Positions 43,011 through 53,038 of a stretch of DNA of 64,000 nt are shown in pieces (position 1 is the first letter of the stretch; each line of letters opens with the position of its first letter). The translations under genes were made by a program, and so were the position numbers. The DNA lies in assembly GCA_019636445.1 (NCBI GenBank), contig JAHBXO010000009.1:1-64000 (forward strand), written 5' to 3'. The notes beneath the pieces were generated by a model. That model searched no databases, was not told where the DNA came from, and saw only the letters and a list, made by a program, of their open reading frames with translations. This stretch comes from Gemmataceae bacterium. GTDB taxonomy: Bacteria > Planctomycetota > Planctomycetia > Gemmatales > Gemmataceae.

Positions 43011-45065
43011 ATGCGCGCGGCGTTCATCTTGCTCCTCGTCTTCGCGAAGGTCTCGTTCGCCCAGGCCCCGGCCCGGACGCACGCCATCACCGTGGACGAC
43101 TACTTCACGCTCGCGGCCATCACGCAGATCGCCGTGTCGCCGGACGGTAAGCACGTCGCCTACACGGAAGGTCGGTGGGAGAAGGCCGACGACAGCCGCA
43201 AGACCGACCTCTGGGTCGCCGGCACGGGCGAGAAGCCGACGCCGAAGCGGCTAACCTTCGACCGTGCCAACGACCGGAATGCGAAGTGGGCGGCCGACGC
43301 GAAGACGATCTACTTCCTCGGCAATCGCAAGCGTGAAGGCGAGAAGAAGCCGCCCTACGACGGCAGCACGCAGGTCTGGCGCATCAACGCGAAAGGCGAC
43401 AATCTTCAGCCTGTGACGCGAGTCGAGGGCGGTGTCGGCGGGTACGACCTCGCCGATGGCGGCAACCTGCTCTTCTACTCTGTCGAGAAGGACCACCGCG
43501 ACCAGGACGACTTCGCCAAGCTCCGCTCGCAGTACAAGGCCGACTACGGCCACGGCGTCCGCAAGGTCTCCGAGATCCACAAGCTCGACACGCGCACCTG
43601 GCGCACTGAAAAGGTCGTGGACGAGACGCGCTACGTCCGCGAGTTCGCCGTCACGAAGGACGGCTCGAAGATCGCGATGGTGACGGCGTTCGACGACACG
43701 GTCGTGAAGAGCGAGGGCGAATCGCGCGTGGACGTGTGGGAATCCCAGCCCGGAGCGCCAGCGACGGGCAAGGTCGTCACGCCGCCGACGGACGCCTACC
43801 GCGCGAAGGCCGCCTCGCCGCACGCATGGCTCGAAGACCTCGCGTGGAGCACCGACGGCTCGCGCTTTGCCTTCTGCGCGATCTTTGACGCCTACCCGGC
43901 CGAAGTCGTGATCGGCACGAAGTCGGCCGCCGGCTGGGACGTCTCGCTCGCACCGCGTGAGGGGAAGTGGGAACTGGTTGGCTACGGCCGCGCCATCGGT
44001 GCGCCGGTGCAGTGGATCAACGGCGAGGAGTACCTCGTTCAAACGGAGAAGAACGGCCGTGTACTTCCCTTCAAAAACAAGGTCGGCCAGGCCGAGGGCG
44101 TCGCGCTCTCGCCGAAGGATGCGATGCTTGCGTTCGAGCCGATCGCCGGCACGAAATCGTTCGTCGGCATTCGCGGCAGCGTCGGCATGCCGGAGATCGT
44201 CACCTTCGGCGATTCGAACCGAACGCTTCTCGATCCGAACCCGCACACTTCGACGTGGAAGTCGCCCACGATCCAGCACGTCACCTGGAAGGCCCCCGAC
44301 GGCACCGAAGTCGGCGGCGTCCTCGAACTGCCGCCCGACTACAAGAAGGGGGACAAGCTCCCGCTCGTCGTCGGCATCCACGGCGGGCCGACCACTAGCA
44401 CGAAGGCCGACCTCAACTTTGACCCACACAACGGCCGGCTCTACTTCGCCGTCAACGGCTACGCCGTCCTCTTTCCGAACTACCGTGGCAGCACCGGCTA
44501 CGGCGACAAGTTCGTCACCGACCTCGTCGGCCGCGAGAACGACATCGAAGTCAACGACATCATCGCCGGCGTCCAACACCTCGTGAAGGAAGGAATCGCC
44601 GACGGCGAACGGGTCGGCGTCATGGGCTGGAGCAATGGCGGCTACCTGACGAACTGCCTCATCACGCGAAAGGATCTGCCGTTCAAGCTGCGGGCCGCGA
44701 GTAGTGGCGCCGGCATCGTGGACACGGTGGCCGAGTGGGGCTTCAACGACGAGCCGGCCTATCCGAAGGTGTTCAAGAAGGGCCACCCGTGGGAATCGCC
44801 GGAACTGTACAAGAAGAGTTCGCCGACGTACGACCTCGGCAACGTGACGACGCCAACCTTGATCCACGTCGGCGGCAACGACGTCCGCTGCCCGCCCGGC
44901 CACAGCCGGATGCTCTACCGGGCGTTGAAGGAATACCGCAAGGTGCCGACGGAGTTGGTGGAGTACCCCGGCGAGCCGCACGGGCTGACGAAGGGATCGA
45001 ACCGCAAGGCGAAGATGGAATGGGACCTGGCGTGGTTCGAGAAGTATCTCAAGAACGCGAAGTGA
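43011..45065 (+). CDS. Secreted S9-family (prolyl oligopeptidase-type) peptidase
   Basis: 684 residues with a signal peptide (MRAAFILLLVFAKVSFAQAP). The N-terminal two-thirds is a beta-propeller with Asp-box-like repeats (VSPDGKHVAYTEGRW). The C-terminal alpha/beta-hydrolase domain has catalytic Ser541 in GWSNGGY, Asp624 in GGNDVRCP and His657 in GEPHG. It probably cleaves peptides, perhaps dipeptides, in the periplasm for nutrient uptake. It is monocistronic or ends the folP-proA run (55 bp gap). Confidence 0.92.
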   Translation: MRAAFILLLVFAKVSFAQAPARTHAITVDDYFTLAAITQIAVSPDGKHVAYTEGRWEKADDSRKTDLWVAGTGEKPTPKRLTFDRANDRNAKWAADAKTIYFLGNRKREGEKKPPYDGSTQVWRINAKGDNLQPVTRVEGGVGGYDLADGGNLLFYSVEKDHRDQDDFAKLRSQYKADYGHGVRKVSEIHKLDTRTWRTEKVVDETRYVREFAVTKDGSKIAMVTAFDDTVVKSEGESRVDVWESQPGAPATGKVVTPPTDAYRAKAASPHAWLEDLAWSTDGSRFAFCAIFDAYPAEVVIGTKSAAGWDVSLAPREGKWELVGYGRAIGAPVQWINGEEYLVQTEKNGRVLPFKNKVGQAEGVALSPKDAMLAFEPIAGTKSFVGIRGSVGMPEIVTFGDSNRTLLDPNPHTSTWKSPTIQHVTWKAPDGTEVGGVLELPPDYKKGDKLPLVVGIHGGPTTSTKADLNFDPHNGRLYFAVNGYAVLFPNYRGSTGYGDKFVTDLVGRENDIEVNDIIAGVQHLVKEGIADGERVGVMGWSNGGYLTNCLITRKDLPFKLRAASSGAGIVDTVAEWGFNDEPAYPKVFKKGHPWESPELYKKSSPTYDLGNVTTPTLIHVGGNDVRCPPGHSRMLYRALKEYRKVPTELVEYPGEPHGLTKGSNRKAKMEWDLAWFEKYLKNAK

Positions 45066-45213
45066 ATCGAACCGGTATTCCCATCCCGGAACCCGTGCCG
45101 TCGGGTACCGGACGGATTCGACTGATCCCTGGTTCGGGTTGAAAATCTGGGAGGCCGCGGTATCCCCATGGCGATTCTGGATTCATTCTCTCCCGAACCG
45201 GGTGGAATCGTCG

Positions 45214-46116
45214 ATGGCCAAAATCGTTCTCACCTCCTTTGCCTTGCTGCTCACGTACCAAACGATCCTCGCACAATCCGCACCGCCCGTTCCGGCACAG
45301 CCAACACCCGCGCCGGCGGCCACCCCGACGCCCGCACCGGCGGCCACCCCGACGCCCGCACCGGTGGCCACTCCGCCCGCCGGGTTCAAGGACGATCCGA
45401 TCTTCTCGGCCCCGCCCATGCGAGTCGACGAGCGCGGCTGGTTTGTGGATCCCGTCTCCAATGCCGTCTGGAAGGGCGGCTTCGACCTCGGCCTCAACGG
45501 TGCCACCGGCAACTCGGAGGTTCTCAACATCCGCTTTGGCGCCAACGGCGACCGCAAGACCGACACCAACCTCCTCCACGCCGACCTGCTCTACACGCTC
45601 GGCAAGCAGGAAGGCCGCACGATCCAGAACGCGATGCTGTTCAACGCCCGCGACGAAGTGCTCTTCCCCGGTTCGCCGTGGACCTTTTTCGGTTCGACGA
45701 ACATCGAATACGACGAATTGCGAGCGTACAAGTTCCGCATCGGTGTCTACGCCGGTGCCGGGTACATCGTGAGGAATGACGACACGACGCTCTTCAAGGT
45801 CCGGGCCGGGGCCGGTGCGGTGCGCGAGATCGGCGGCCCGCAGGATCGCTGGGTGCCGGAACTCGTCTTCGGCTACGACTACCGGCACAAGTTCTCGGAG
45901 CGCACCGCGATCGTATCGAACCTCGATTTCTATCCGCGCGTGGACGACTTCAGCCAGTTCCGCGTCCGGGGGAACATCGCCTTCGAGACGATCCTCGATC
46001 CGGCGACGGGGACGAACTTCAAGATCGGCGCCCAGAGCCGTTACGACAGCGACCCGGGGCCTGGCGTGCGCCGGCACGACTTGAACTACTTCGCGACGCT
46101 CGGGGTGAAGTTCTGA
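45214..46116 (+). CDS. DUF481-like outer-membrane beta-barrel protein
   Basis: 300 residues from ATG 45214, chosen for the signal peptide (MAKIVLTSFALLLTYQTILAQ). A Pro/Ala/Thr linker built of three 24-bp repeats follows. The rest alternates aromatic and polar residues in strands typical of a beta barrel (WKGGFDLGLNGATGNSEVLN, HADLLYTLGKQ, FRIGVYAGAGYIVR, VFGYDYRHKFSERTAIVSNL) and ends with aromatic Phe (LGVKF), the outer-membrane sorting signal. DUF481 proteins are of unknown role, some salt-stress induced. Confidence 0.8.
   Translation: MAKIVLTSFALLLTYQTILAQSAPPVPAQPTPAPAATPTPAPAATPTPAPVATPPAGFKDDPIFSAPPMRVDERGWFVDPVSNAVWKGGFDLGLNGATGNSEVLNIRFGANGDRKTDTNLLHADLLYTLGKQEGRTIQNAMLFNARDEVLFPGSPWTFFGSTNIEYDELRAYKFRIGVYAGAGYIVRNDDTTLFKVRAGAGAVREIGGPQDRWVPELVFGYDYRHKFSERTAIVSNLDFYPRVDDFSQFRVRGNIAFETILDPATGTNFKIGAQSRYDSDPGPGVRRHDLNYFATLGVKF
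45304..45375 (+). repeat. Three tandem 24-bp repeats encoding a PTPAPAAT linker
   Basis: Units at 45304, 45328 and 45352 differ at a few positions and encode eight residues each. Being a multiple of three, copy changes would alter only the linker length. Confidence 0.75.
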
Positions 46117-46125
46117 AATACCTAT

Positions 46126-46149
46126 GCCCGCGGACGGTCGTCCGCGGGC
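46126..46149. terminator. Bidirectional hairpin terminator
   Basis: An 11-bp perfect inverted repeat GCCCGCGGACG / CGTCCGCGGGC with a 2-nt centre (about 10 bp stem in practice) lies between the convergent DUF481-like and pirin genes. Confidence 0.65.
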
Positions 46150-46156
46150 TTCGAAC

Positions 46157-46843
46157 TTATCTGAGATCGAATAGCAGCACTTCGCCAGTTCCCGACACGA
46201 CGATCGCTTCGCCTTCGACGGCGGCGGCGTCGCCCTCGCGCAACTCCCGGCCGTTGATCGTGACGGTCCCCATCGCCACGTGCAGCCATGCGCCGCGGCC
46301 TTCGCCTAGAGCATACGTAAGTGCGGCACCGTCCAGGATCGCCGCCGAGAGTACGGCGTCCTGATGCAAGCGGATCGAACCGTCGCGGCCGTCGGGCGAC
46401 GCGATCAGGCACCAGCGGTTGCGCTTGTCTTCTTCCGTAAAGAGTTTCTGGTCGTATTCCGGCGTGATGTTCTTGCGGTCCGGATGGATCCAGATTTGCA
46501 GCAGGTGGACCGTCTCGGTTTCGGAGGGGTTGAACTCGCTGTGGCGGATGCCGGTGCCGGCGGACATCTTCTGCCATTCGCCGGGACCAATGACGGTGCC
46601 GTTGCCCATGCTGTCGCGGTGCTGGAGTTGCCCGCGCATCACATAAGTCAGGATTTCCATGTCCCGGTGCGGGTGCAGCGGGAACCCGCCACCGCCGGCG
46701 ATGACGTCGTCGTTGATGACGCGCAGGGAGCGGTAGTGGTGGTGGGCCGGATCGATATAGTCGCCGAAGGAGAAGGTGTGCCGGCTATGGAGCCAGTCGA
46801 TGTCCGTGAGGCCGCGCTCGTCGGCACGTCGGATGGTCAGCAT
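46157..46843 (-). CDS. Pirin-family bicupin (YhhW-type)
   Basis: 228 residues. Metal-site cluster HPHRDMEILTYVMRG (cupin 1), HSEFNPSETE and HLLQIWIHPD follow in the order of E. coli YhhW, a quercetin 2,3-dioxygenase-like protein. The C-terminal cupin half is less conserved, as usual. Physiological substrate unknown. It stands at the left edge of the probable accessory island and converges on the DUF481-like gene. Confidence 0.88.
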   Translation of the reverse strand: MLTIRRADERGLTDIDWLHSRHTFSFGDYIDPAHHHYRSLRVINDDVIAGGGGFPLHPHRDMEILTYVMRGQLQHRDSMGNGTVIGPGEWQKMSAGTGIRHSEFNPSETETVHLLQIWIHPDRKNITPEYDQKLFTEEDKRNRWCLIASPDGRDGSIRLHQDAVLSAAILDGAALTYALGEGRGAWLHVAMGTVTINGRELREGDAAAVEGEAIVVSGTGEVLLFDLR

Positions 46844-47065
46844 GAGATTGCCTCCATTTGTGTACGGATGGATATACCACGCGATGTTGATTTGCTTTCA
46901 ATGACCAGCTCATCCTCACGACACGGAACTCGATTTGATCATGTGTTGTGTGTGCTGCGTCAGCCTGAAATGGAATTCCGGTGTGTGTGGATGGGATGGT
47001 GTTGCGGGAACGGAACACGGCGGGCAGGCCATGAGTTGTTCCTCATGGTCGTGTGTCAGTGCTTT

Positions 47066-47509
47066 CTAGCGGCCATGGCCCGGCAGGGTTTTGATCCGGT
47101 CCGCCCGGCGTTGTTGAAGCGGACGATGGGTTCCTGAACGGTGAGTTTGGATTATCGGGACGCGCGGGGCGTGGGCCTTGACGTCGCCGGTGTGCCGCAG
47201 GTCGGCCACGCCCCGCCGTCGGCGGAACAACCGCCGACACACCGCGTACAGCGCCCGGTACACCTGCTCCCGCATCACCTGCGGTTTTTCTCCCCTCAGC
47301 CGCTCCGTGTGGACCACCACGAACCCCATCACGATGAGCGTCAGCAACAGGTGCCGCTCCAGCCCGACGTCCTGCCGCCCTTCGAAGTGGGTCAGTCCCA
47401 ACTCCCTCTTGCCCACCCGGAAGGCGTGCTCCACCGTCGCCCGCCGAAAGGCCACGGCCAGCACCGTCGCTAGCGACTCGCCGAAGACCAAGACTGAAAA
47501 GGCGCTCAA
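47066..47509 (-). pseudogene. 3' remnant of IS701-type DDE transposase
   Basis: 147 codons carrying the C-terminal part of a DDE transposase: FRRATVEHAFRVGKRELG followed by LTHFEGRQ, which holds the final acidic residue region of IS701/IS4-like enzymes. Then come LERHLLLTLIVMGFVVVHTE and the Arg-rich ending. The first ~250 residues with the other catalytic Asp residues are missing; upstream sequence is unrelated. No terminal inverted repeats could be assigned. Confidence 0.65.
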
Positions 47510-47645
47510 GCCGAAGAGGTAACGCGGTCACTCAATCAACGGCTCGTTTCTCCTCTCGACACCGATCACGTTTCCCAACTCAGGTTCTTCCGCGGATTTG
47601 GTGAAACGGCCATGTCCCCCCGACGTGGGTCGATCGGTTTCGGTT

Positions 47646-48436
47646 TCAGCGGCCGCAGACGCAAGCACGGAGCAACGGCAACTTCGCTCGACCATACATC
47701 GAACGTTTGATCGCCTTGAGCCGATTCACATGGTCTTCGACCGGGCCGTTGCTCCACTCGGTCGTCATCGCCGCCGCCGATTCGTCCGAGCGGATCGACT
47801 TCGCAAACGTGCGGATGAAAGAAGATGAAGAATGCTCCGCTTGCGTCAGCCACTCCGCCAGGCTCGACTTCGATGTTCCCCGAATCAACTCCAGGAACCC
47901 ATCCACCATTTTCAACTCGTCGATCAATCCCACGATCGTCGCCCATTTCGAAATGTGTCGATGCTCCTCCTCGGTCCGCTTCTCGGCTCGACGCACGTAC
48001 GCGAACGAGAGTTGCCGAGCCGTGGGCCGTTTCGGTTTCGGCGAGCTGTGACTGTTCGCTCGCGTTCGCACAATGCCCGCGGCGGCCAATCGACGATGGA
48101 AGAATCGGCGTACCGCATCGTACGACGAACGACCGCCCGCCTCCCGTAATCGCGGCATCACCGTCGCGGCGACTCGGCCTCCGTCGCGGATGAACTCGTC
48201 GACGATACTCCGATAGCGATCCACCCGAGGAGGAGTTGACGCCGATGCACGGTACAGTCGGCGAGCGTGCGAAAGTATCGGCTATGGATCCGCGTGGTGG
48301 GCTGATGGCAGACGGGACAAAATGCGGAAGCCGAGGTGGGCCGCAATCCGAGTCCGATGATCTCGGTGGCCATGGTGATGGCGGTGATATCGAAGTCGGG
48401 AAGAAGAGACGCGATCGTGCCCGCCATGACGGCCAT
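47646..48436 (-). pseudogene. ISL3-family transposase, internally deleted and frameshifted
   Basis: Two parts of one ISL3 transposase. From 48436 a 92-codon frame carries the N-terminal zinc ribbon and signature (FCPVCHQPTTRIHSRYFRTL, then ADCTVHRRQLLL). Near 48221 the sequence jumps to another frame (down to 47646). That frame encodes the C-terminal part ending EWSNGPVEDHVNRLKAIKRS plus MYGRAKLPLLR, a classic ISL3 ending. About 150 or more central residues with catalytic Asp are absent, so the element is dead. It lies just upstream of the STK-STAND giant gene. Confidence 0.75.
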
Positions 48437-48642
48437 CCTGCCGAGCGAGAATCGGGCATACGTTATTCTAATCGACGTTCATCAACAACATTGCAGAAGA
48501 ACCACTTCTCGATCGGCGTTTACATTGGAACACGGGACGTTCGCCTTCCCGACGGTCGCCGCCAACAGAATATGACGGAAATTTCAAAATCGCACGCTCA
48601 CGGCGGTCAATGACAAGACACGAGCCGTAAACAGTGAAGAAA

Positions 48643-51600
48643 TCAACGAGTAATAGTCCTCGCGGGACGGAAGCCGACGGCGTCGTCCTGAGCCGCCGGC
48701 GGGAAGTCGTTGCGATTCGTGGAGCGGGAAATCGAAGGTTGATTGTTGAAGGATCCACCTCGTAACACACGGCCGAATTTGTTACTGACAGTTTGACCGA
48801 TCTCGGTGTCGATGATCAGAGCATCGTCGGCCGTCTTGGGATGCTCGCGATATGCATCCTGGCACCACTCCCAGACGTTGCCGTGGACATCGAAAAGCCC
48901 ATGATCATTCGGCCGCAGTGTTCCTACAGGGCGGCTTGTACCTAAGGACGTTCCGTCGTAGCAACCGTACTTGCCGAGCAACTCGACCGATATTCCGAAT
49001 GAGTATTCCGTCTCGGTACCAACGCGGCAGGCGTACTCCCATTCCGCCTCGGTCGGCAAACGATAACCCGTCCGCTTCAAGTGATCGGGAGCGATCGTCA
49101 TCCCCTCGGCGTACTGGCCGTCCTTGTTCGGGAGGTAGCACCACTGGTCGTTGGGAATTCCCTCCTGGGCGCTCAGCCAGTTGCAGTAGGCCGCCGCGTC
49201 GTACCACAAGACATTGATCGCCGGGCAATCGGCCGAGCGTGCAAACCACTTGTTGTACGAATGCCTTTTCCGGAATCGGGTGAATTGCTCCACCGAAACT
49301 TCCTTCGACGCGATCGCGAAACTCCGGTCGATTCGACGCCGGTGCCGCGTATCTCCCTCACCCATCCGGAACGCGCCCGGCGCTGGGACCACGACCATGG
49401 TCTGGCCCTGTGCGTTGAGGTACCATCTTCGCTCCCCCTCGACTTTCCCAGAGGCCATCGCCGTGTCGATCGTCTTCACCTGCTCGGACATGCCCCACTG
49501 CCGCAACACCCATTCGACGGCCGAGTGAACCCCGGAATCGGGGTCGTCCCGGTACAGCTCGGCCAAATAAGGAACGTGACTCCGCCGCTCGGCGATCGAC
49601 AGCCGATCGAGTCTGTATCCGCCGAGACTCAGAAGGATGGCACGGCGAACCGATACGTTTTTCTCCTCGCTCAATCGGGCGATCAGAATCTTCGGATCAA
49701 CACCGCTCGGAGCTAATCGGTCAATCAGGTAACTCCGCAGGGTCGGGTCCGGGGTGAGTCTCAGCAAAGCCCACACCTTCTCGCTCTTGCCCATCACCAG
49801 CAACGCCACGCCAATATTGGCCAGCCGCTTCGCCAGGACGATCTTCTGCTCCGGCGTTGCCTCCGGGCTGGTCGTCGCAGTCAATTCGTTCTCCAGTTGG
49901 GCATAAGCATTGGGAACGTCGGGCGCGAAGATGCCGTAGACGCTGGCGATCAAACCCCGCTCCGCTAGACCCCGGTTCTCATCCACCAGAAATTCAGCCA
50001 GTGGGGGGATCAGCCATCGCCCCGCCCCCTTCAGGGCGTCCGTCCACTTTGCAACGACGAACGGTTTCTGAGTCACCAGCGTGTCCACCACGTCTCGACC
50101 AACCGCAGCCCATCGGGGATCATCTGGCGCGAAGGCCGCCAGCGCACACGCTGCCCGCAACCGCCTGTCCTGATCAGTCTTCGGGTTTTCCAACAACGGC
50201 CACAATCGGTCCGTCAAGTGATCCTTGCGCCCCGCCAGCGCCTCGCGTATGACAATGACCTCCTCCGGGTCCGCCATTAGCAATCGTTCCGACAAGTAGT
50301 CCTCCTGTCCGGCGTCCACCGACAACAGGGCCAGACTGGCGTGCAGTTGCTTGCGGGCGTCGCCGTCCGCCTCGGCCTGCGCGTAAGCCTCGCGTAACCG
50401 AGGATCAACCCACCGGCGATACGAGGCCATATCCTTGATTACTGTCGGGGCATCGGGCGTCGTGGATTCCAGTAGTCGATCCCGAAGCACGCGGGCCTGC
50501 AACCGCCCATTTCCTTCCCAGCCTCCCACCCCGATCGCGGTTAGGATCAGTGCAATGACCACACTCCGGATCACGTGGTACCGGGTCGCCTTCCGCATCA
50601 TCCTGCGCTGCGGTGGGGTCCAGTTTTTCTTTCGCGTCAACCACCGAATGCCGAGCCACTGCACGAACGACGGCAGTTGTCGGTTCTCAGGACGGGCGGT
50701 CCACACCGCTGCACGATCCACCAGTAGCAGTTCGGCCCGGCCTCGACGGGTTTCCTTCTGCTTGCGGGTGAGCCAGTCCCGCAGCGACGGGACAAGATAA
50801 TCGTGGGTGAGTTGGTAGTACTTCTCGTCAGTATTCCGGAGGTTGACGCCACCCGACTCAGCATCTTCCTGGCCTTCCGGATCTGTAGGTGTAATAAGGC
50901 GGATTTCGCCATCGAGTATGTGGAGAAGGCCATCGAAGTCCTTCGGACGATTCCGATAGCTCGAAGCTTCAAGTAATTCGGAACGCGATCGCATGTGTCC
51001 CTTGATGTCGGTCCCGGATTCGGGCAAGAGTGCGTTCAGCACACTCCGGGCCGCTTTCTGGTGATAGCGGTGTTCCGGAGGAGCGGTCACGGAGCTAAAC
51101 GTCTCTTCAAGGAACGTGGCCCCGACACCTTCGGTGCCCCCCACGGCTTTCAGCGAGGTCGATGTCCACGCCTTGCCTTTCATCATCTCGGCGAACAAGG
51201 CCAGCCGCACGCATATGACCTTGCCCTCTTGTGCCAAGCCCGACACGGTATGTTCCAAAAACTGTTTCTGCTCCTTGCTGACATCGGTGGAGGTGTCGGG
51301 CAGGACGCCGAAAGCCCGACCAAAAGCAGTCAGCACTTTCTCGGCGTGCCGAATCGGGAAAAGATCGACCGCTGCTGAGTTCTGCCCTTCGAGGAGGCGA
51401 ATTTCCAAGTCGCGCATGAACCGAGTGGCCGCCATCCAGAAGTCGTCCCGCACCATGACGACGCACTGCACCCTCCCGCCGTCACACTGTCTCAGGGCTT
51501 GCACCAGTTCGGTGTCCTGTTCTTCTTTCCTGGCGTGCAGCCATTGCTCGAACTGATCGAGAACGATGAGCACCTTCTTGCCGACCGGAACCCCCTGACC

Positions 51601-52980
51601 ATGGCGCAAAGCAGCCAGCGTCTCCTTTAACGGGCGGATATCCAATGCCGGTAGTTTCTTCCGCAGACCGTTGAGCAGTCGAGTTTCGGTTTCTTCGGCG
51701 GTCGCTTCGACGTAGACCGCGATCACGTCTTCGGAGAGCCGGGGGAGCAACCCCGCCTTCACCAGCGACGATTTGCCGCAACCGCTTGGCCCGTAGATCA
51801 GGCCCACCGCGAAGGTGTTGTCGGCGTCCTTCTCCTCGATCCGGGTCTTCCAGAACCGCAAGCTGTCCGGCAATCCGTCCCGATCCCGTGGCCCCGGCAA
51901 CAGTTCGAGGAAGAAGTCCGCGTCGTGGGCGTCGAAGGCTCGAAGGCCTTTCGGCACGATTCTGACGCGGAGCTGGTCTGAATGCGGCGACCGCGCAGTC
52001 GAGGCGGTGTCGGATCGCACGGACGGTGGTGGAGCTGGTCGCGGTTCATCGATCGAAGGCGAGCCGGTCTCGGCCGGCAACTGCTCGGCCAGGAAATGGC
52101 ACAGATCTTCGGCCATGTCCCTGGCCGTCATGTCGCGCTCGGACGCCCGCTTCGCCATCGCCTTGAAACAGATCCGTTCCAACTCCTTCGGAATACTCTC
52201 GTCCACCTGCCGGAGCGGTCGAGGCTCGTGGGTCGCCACCTGCTCCAGCAGTTCCGACTGCGAATCGGCCCGGAACGGATGACGGCCCGCCAGCAGCATG
52301 TAGAAGACGGTGCCCAAGCTGAAGATGTCGCTGCGCCCGTCGACCCGATGCCCTTCGCCTCGGGCCTGCTCGGGACTCATGTAGGCGATCGTGCCGGCGT
52401 AGCGCGGACCCTTGCCCGAGTCCTGCTCGCGAAGTGCCAGTCCGAAGTCGGTCACATACGGCTTCCCGGTCCGATCGAGGAGGAGGTTGCCAGGCTTGAT
52501 GTCGCGGTGCACCAACCCTTGAGTGTGGGCGTGGTGGAGCGCCTGGGCCACCGTCGCCACCAATTCGACCGCTTCGCGCGGCGACAAACGGGACTGTTGG
52601 AGCCGAGTGGCGAGATCGGTCCCGTCGATGTATTTCGAGACGATGAACACAGGGCAGTCTTCGGTGCTGCCCACATCATGCACGGGAACGATGTTCGGGT
52701 GATCGAGGTTGGCGACGGTGCGAGCTTCGGCCAGATAGGATTCAGCAGTTTCGGCACGATCGACGAGCTTGCGGTGCGGCACCTTGATGGCGACGAGTCG
52801 CTGCAACTGGTTGTCATGAGCGAGGTACACACAGCCGAAGCCGCCTTGACCCAGCATCTTTTCGACTCGGTATCGGCCGATCGTGGCCGGTGGAGCTACG
52901 GTGGTGTCCGGCGTGTAGTCTCCGGTGTTCGGTTCTGGGGGCCGGTTGGCTTGGAACGTGTTGCGTTCGACGGGATTCAT
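48643..52980 (-). CDS. Ser/Thr kinase - STAND NTPase - HEAT-like - FGE-sulfatase fusion protein
   Basis: 1445 residues. Hanks-type kinase at about 36-300 (GQGGFGCVY, K66 in VAIK, HRDIKPGN 158-165, DFG 178-180, SPEQA). STAND/AAA-type NTPase from ~390 (Walker A GPSGCGKSS 397-405; Walker B LIVLDQFEQW 471-480), nSTAND1-like with the YYQLTHDYLVPSLRDWL helical end. One membrane helix (about 804-820) and a HEAT-like helical region follow. The C-terminal (about 1200-1445) SUMF1/formylglycine-enzyme fold includes GYRLPTEAEWEYACR, GNVWEWCQD and RVLRGGSFNN. Catalytic Cys pairs of true FGE are not evident, so the last domain may bind rather than catalyse. STAND proteins sense a signal and oligomerise, often in immunity. 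It lies between transposase remnants and a tRNA fragment. Confidence 0.88.
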   Translation of the reverse strand: MNPVERNTFQANRPPEPNTGDYTPDTTVAPPATIGRYRVEKMLGQGGFGCVYLAHDNQLQRLVAIKVPHRKLVDRAETAESYLAEARTVANLDHPNIVPVHDVGSTEDCPVFIVSKYIDGTDLATRLQQSRLSPREAVELVATVAQALHHAHTQGLVHRDIKPGNLLLDRTGKPYVTDFGLALREQDSGKGPRYAGTIAYMSPEQARGEGHRVDGRSDIFSLGTVFYMLLAGRHPFRADSQSELLEQVATHEPRPLRQVDESIPKELERICFKAMAKRASERDMTARDMAEDLCHFLAEQLPAETGSPSIDEPRPAPPPSVRSDTASTARSPHSDQLRVRIVPKGLRAFDAHDADFFLELLPGPRDRDGLPDSLRFWKTRIEEKDADNTFAVGLIYGPSGCGKSSLVKAGLLPRLSEDVIAVYVEATAEETETRLLNGLRKKLPALDIRPLKETLAALRHGQGVPVGKKVLIVLDQFEQWLHARKEEQDTELVQALRQCDGGRVQCVVMVRDDFWMAATRFMRDLEIRLLEGQNSAAVDLFPIRHAEKVLTAFGRAFGVLPDTSTDVSKEQKQFLEHTVSGLAQEGKVICVRLALFAEMMKGKAWTSTSLKAVGGTEGVGATFLEETFSSVTAPPEHRYHQKAARSVLNALLPESGTDIKGHMRSRSELLEASSYRNRPKDFDGLLHILDGEIRLITPTDPEGQEDAESGGVNLRNTDEKYYQLTHDYLVPSLRDWLTRKQKETRRGRAELLLVDRAAVWTARPENRQLPSFVQWLGIRWLTRKKNWTPPQRRMMRKATRYHVIRSVVIALILTAIGVGGWEGNGRLQARVLRDRLLESTTPDAPTVIKDMASYRRWVDPRLREAYAQAEADGDARKQLHASLALLSVDAGQEDYLSERLLMADPEEVIVIREALAGRKDHLTDRLWPLLENPKTDQDRRLRAACALAAFAPDDPRWAAVGRDVVDTLVTQKPFVVAKWTDALKGAGRWLIPPLAEFLVDENRGLAERGLIASVYGIFAPDVPNAYAQLENELTATTSPEATPEQKIVLAKRLANIGVALLVMGKSEKVWALLRLTPDPTLRSYLIDRLAPSGVDPKILIARLSEEKNVSVRRAILLSLGGYRLDRLSIAERRSHVPYLAELYRDDPDSGVHSAVEWVLRQWGMSEQVKTIDTAMASGKVEGERRWYLNAQGQTMVVVPAPGAFRMGEGDTRHRRRIDRSFAIASKEVSVEQFTRFRKRHSYNKWFARSADCPAINVLWYDAAAYCNWLSAQEGIPNDQWCYLPNKDGQYAEGMTIAPDHLKRTGYRLPTEAEWEYACRVGTETEYSFGISVELLGKYGCYDGTSLGTSRPVGTLRPNDHGLFDVHGNVWEWCQDAYREHPKTADDALIIDTEIGQTVSNKFGRVLRGGSFNNQPSISRSTNRNDFPPAAQDDAVGFRPARTITR

Positions 52981-53038
52981 AGAGAGATTCGCCGGTATCG
53001 TGCGTGACCGGGATTGTACCGTGCGGGGCCGACGAGAG

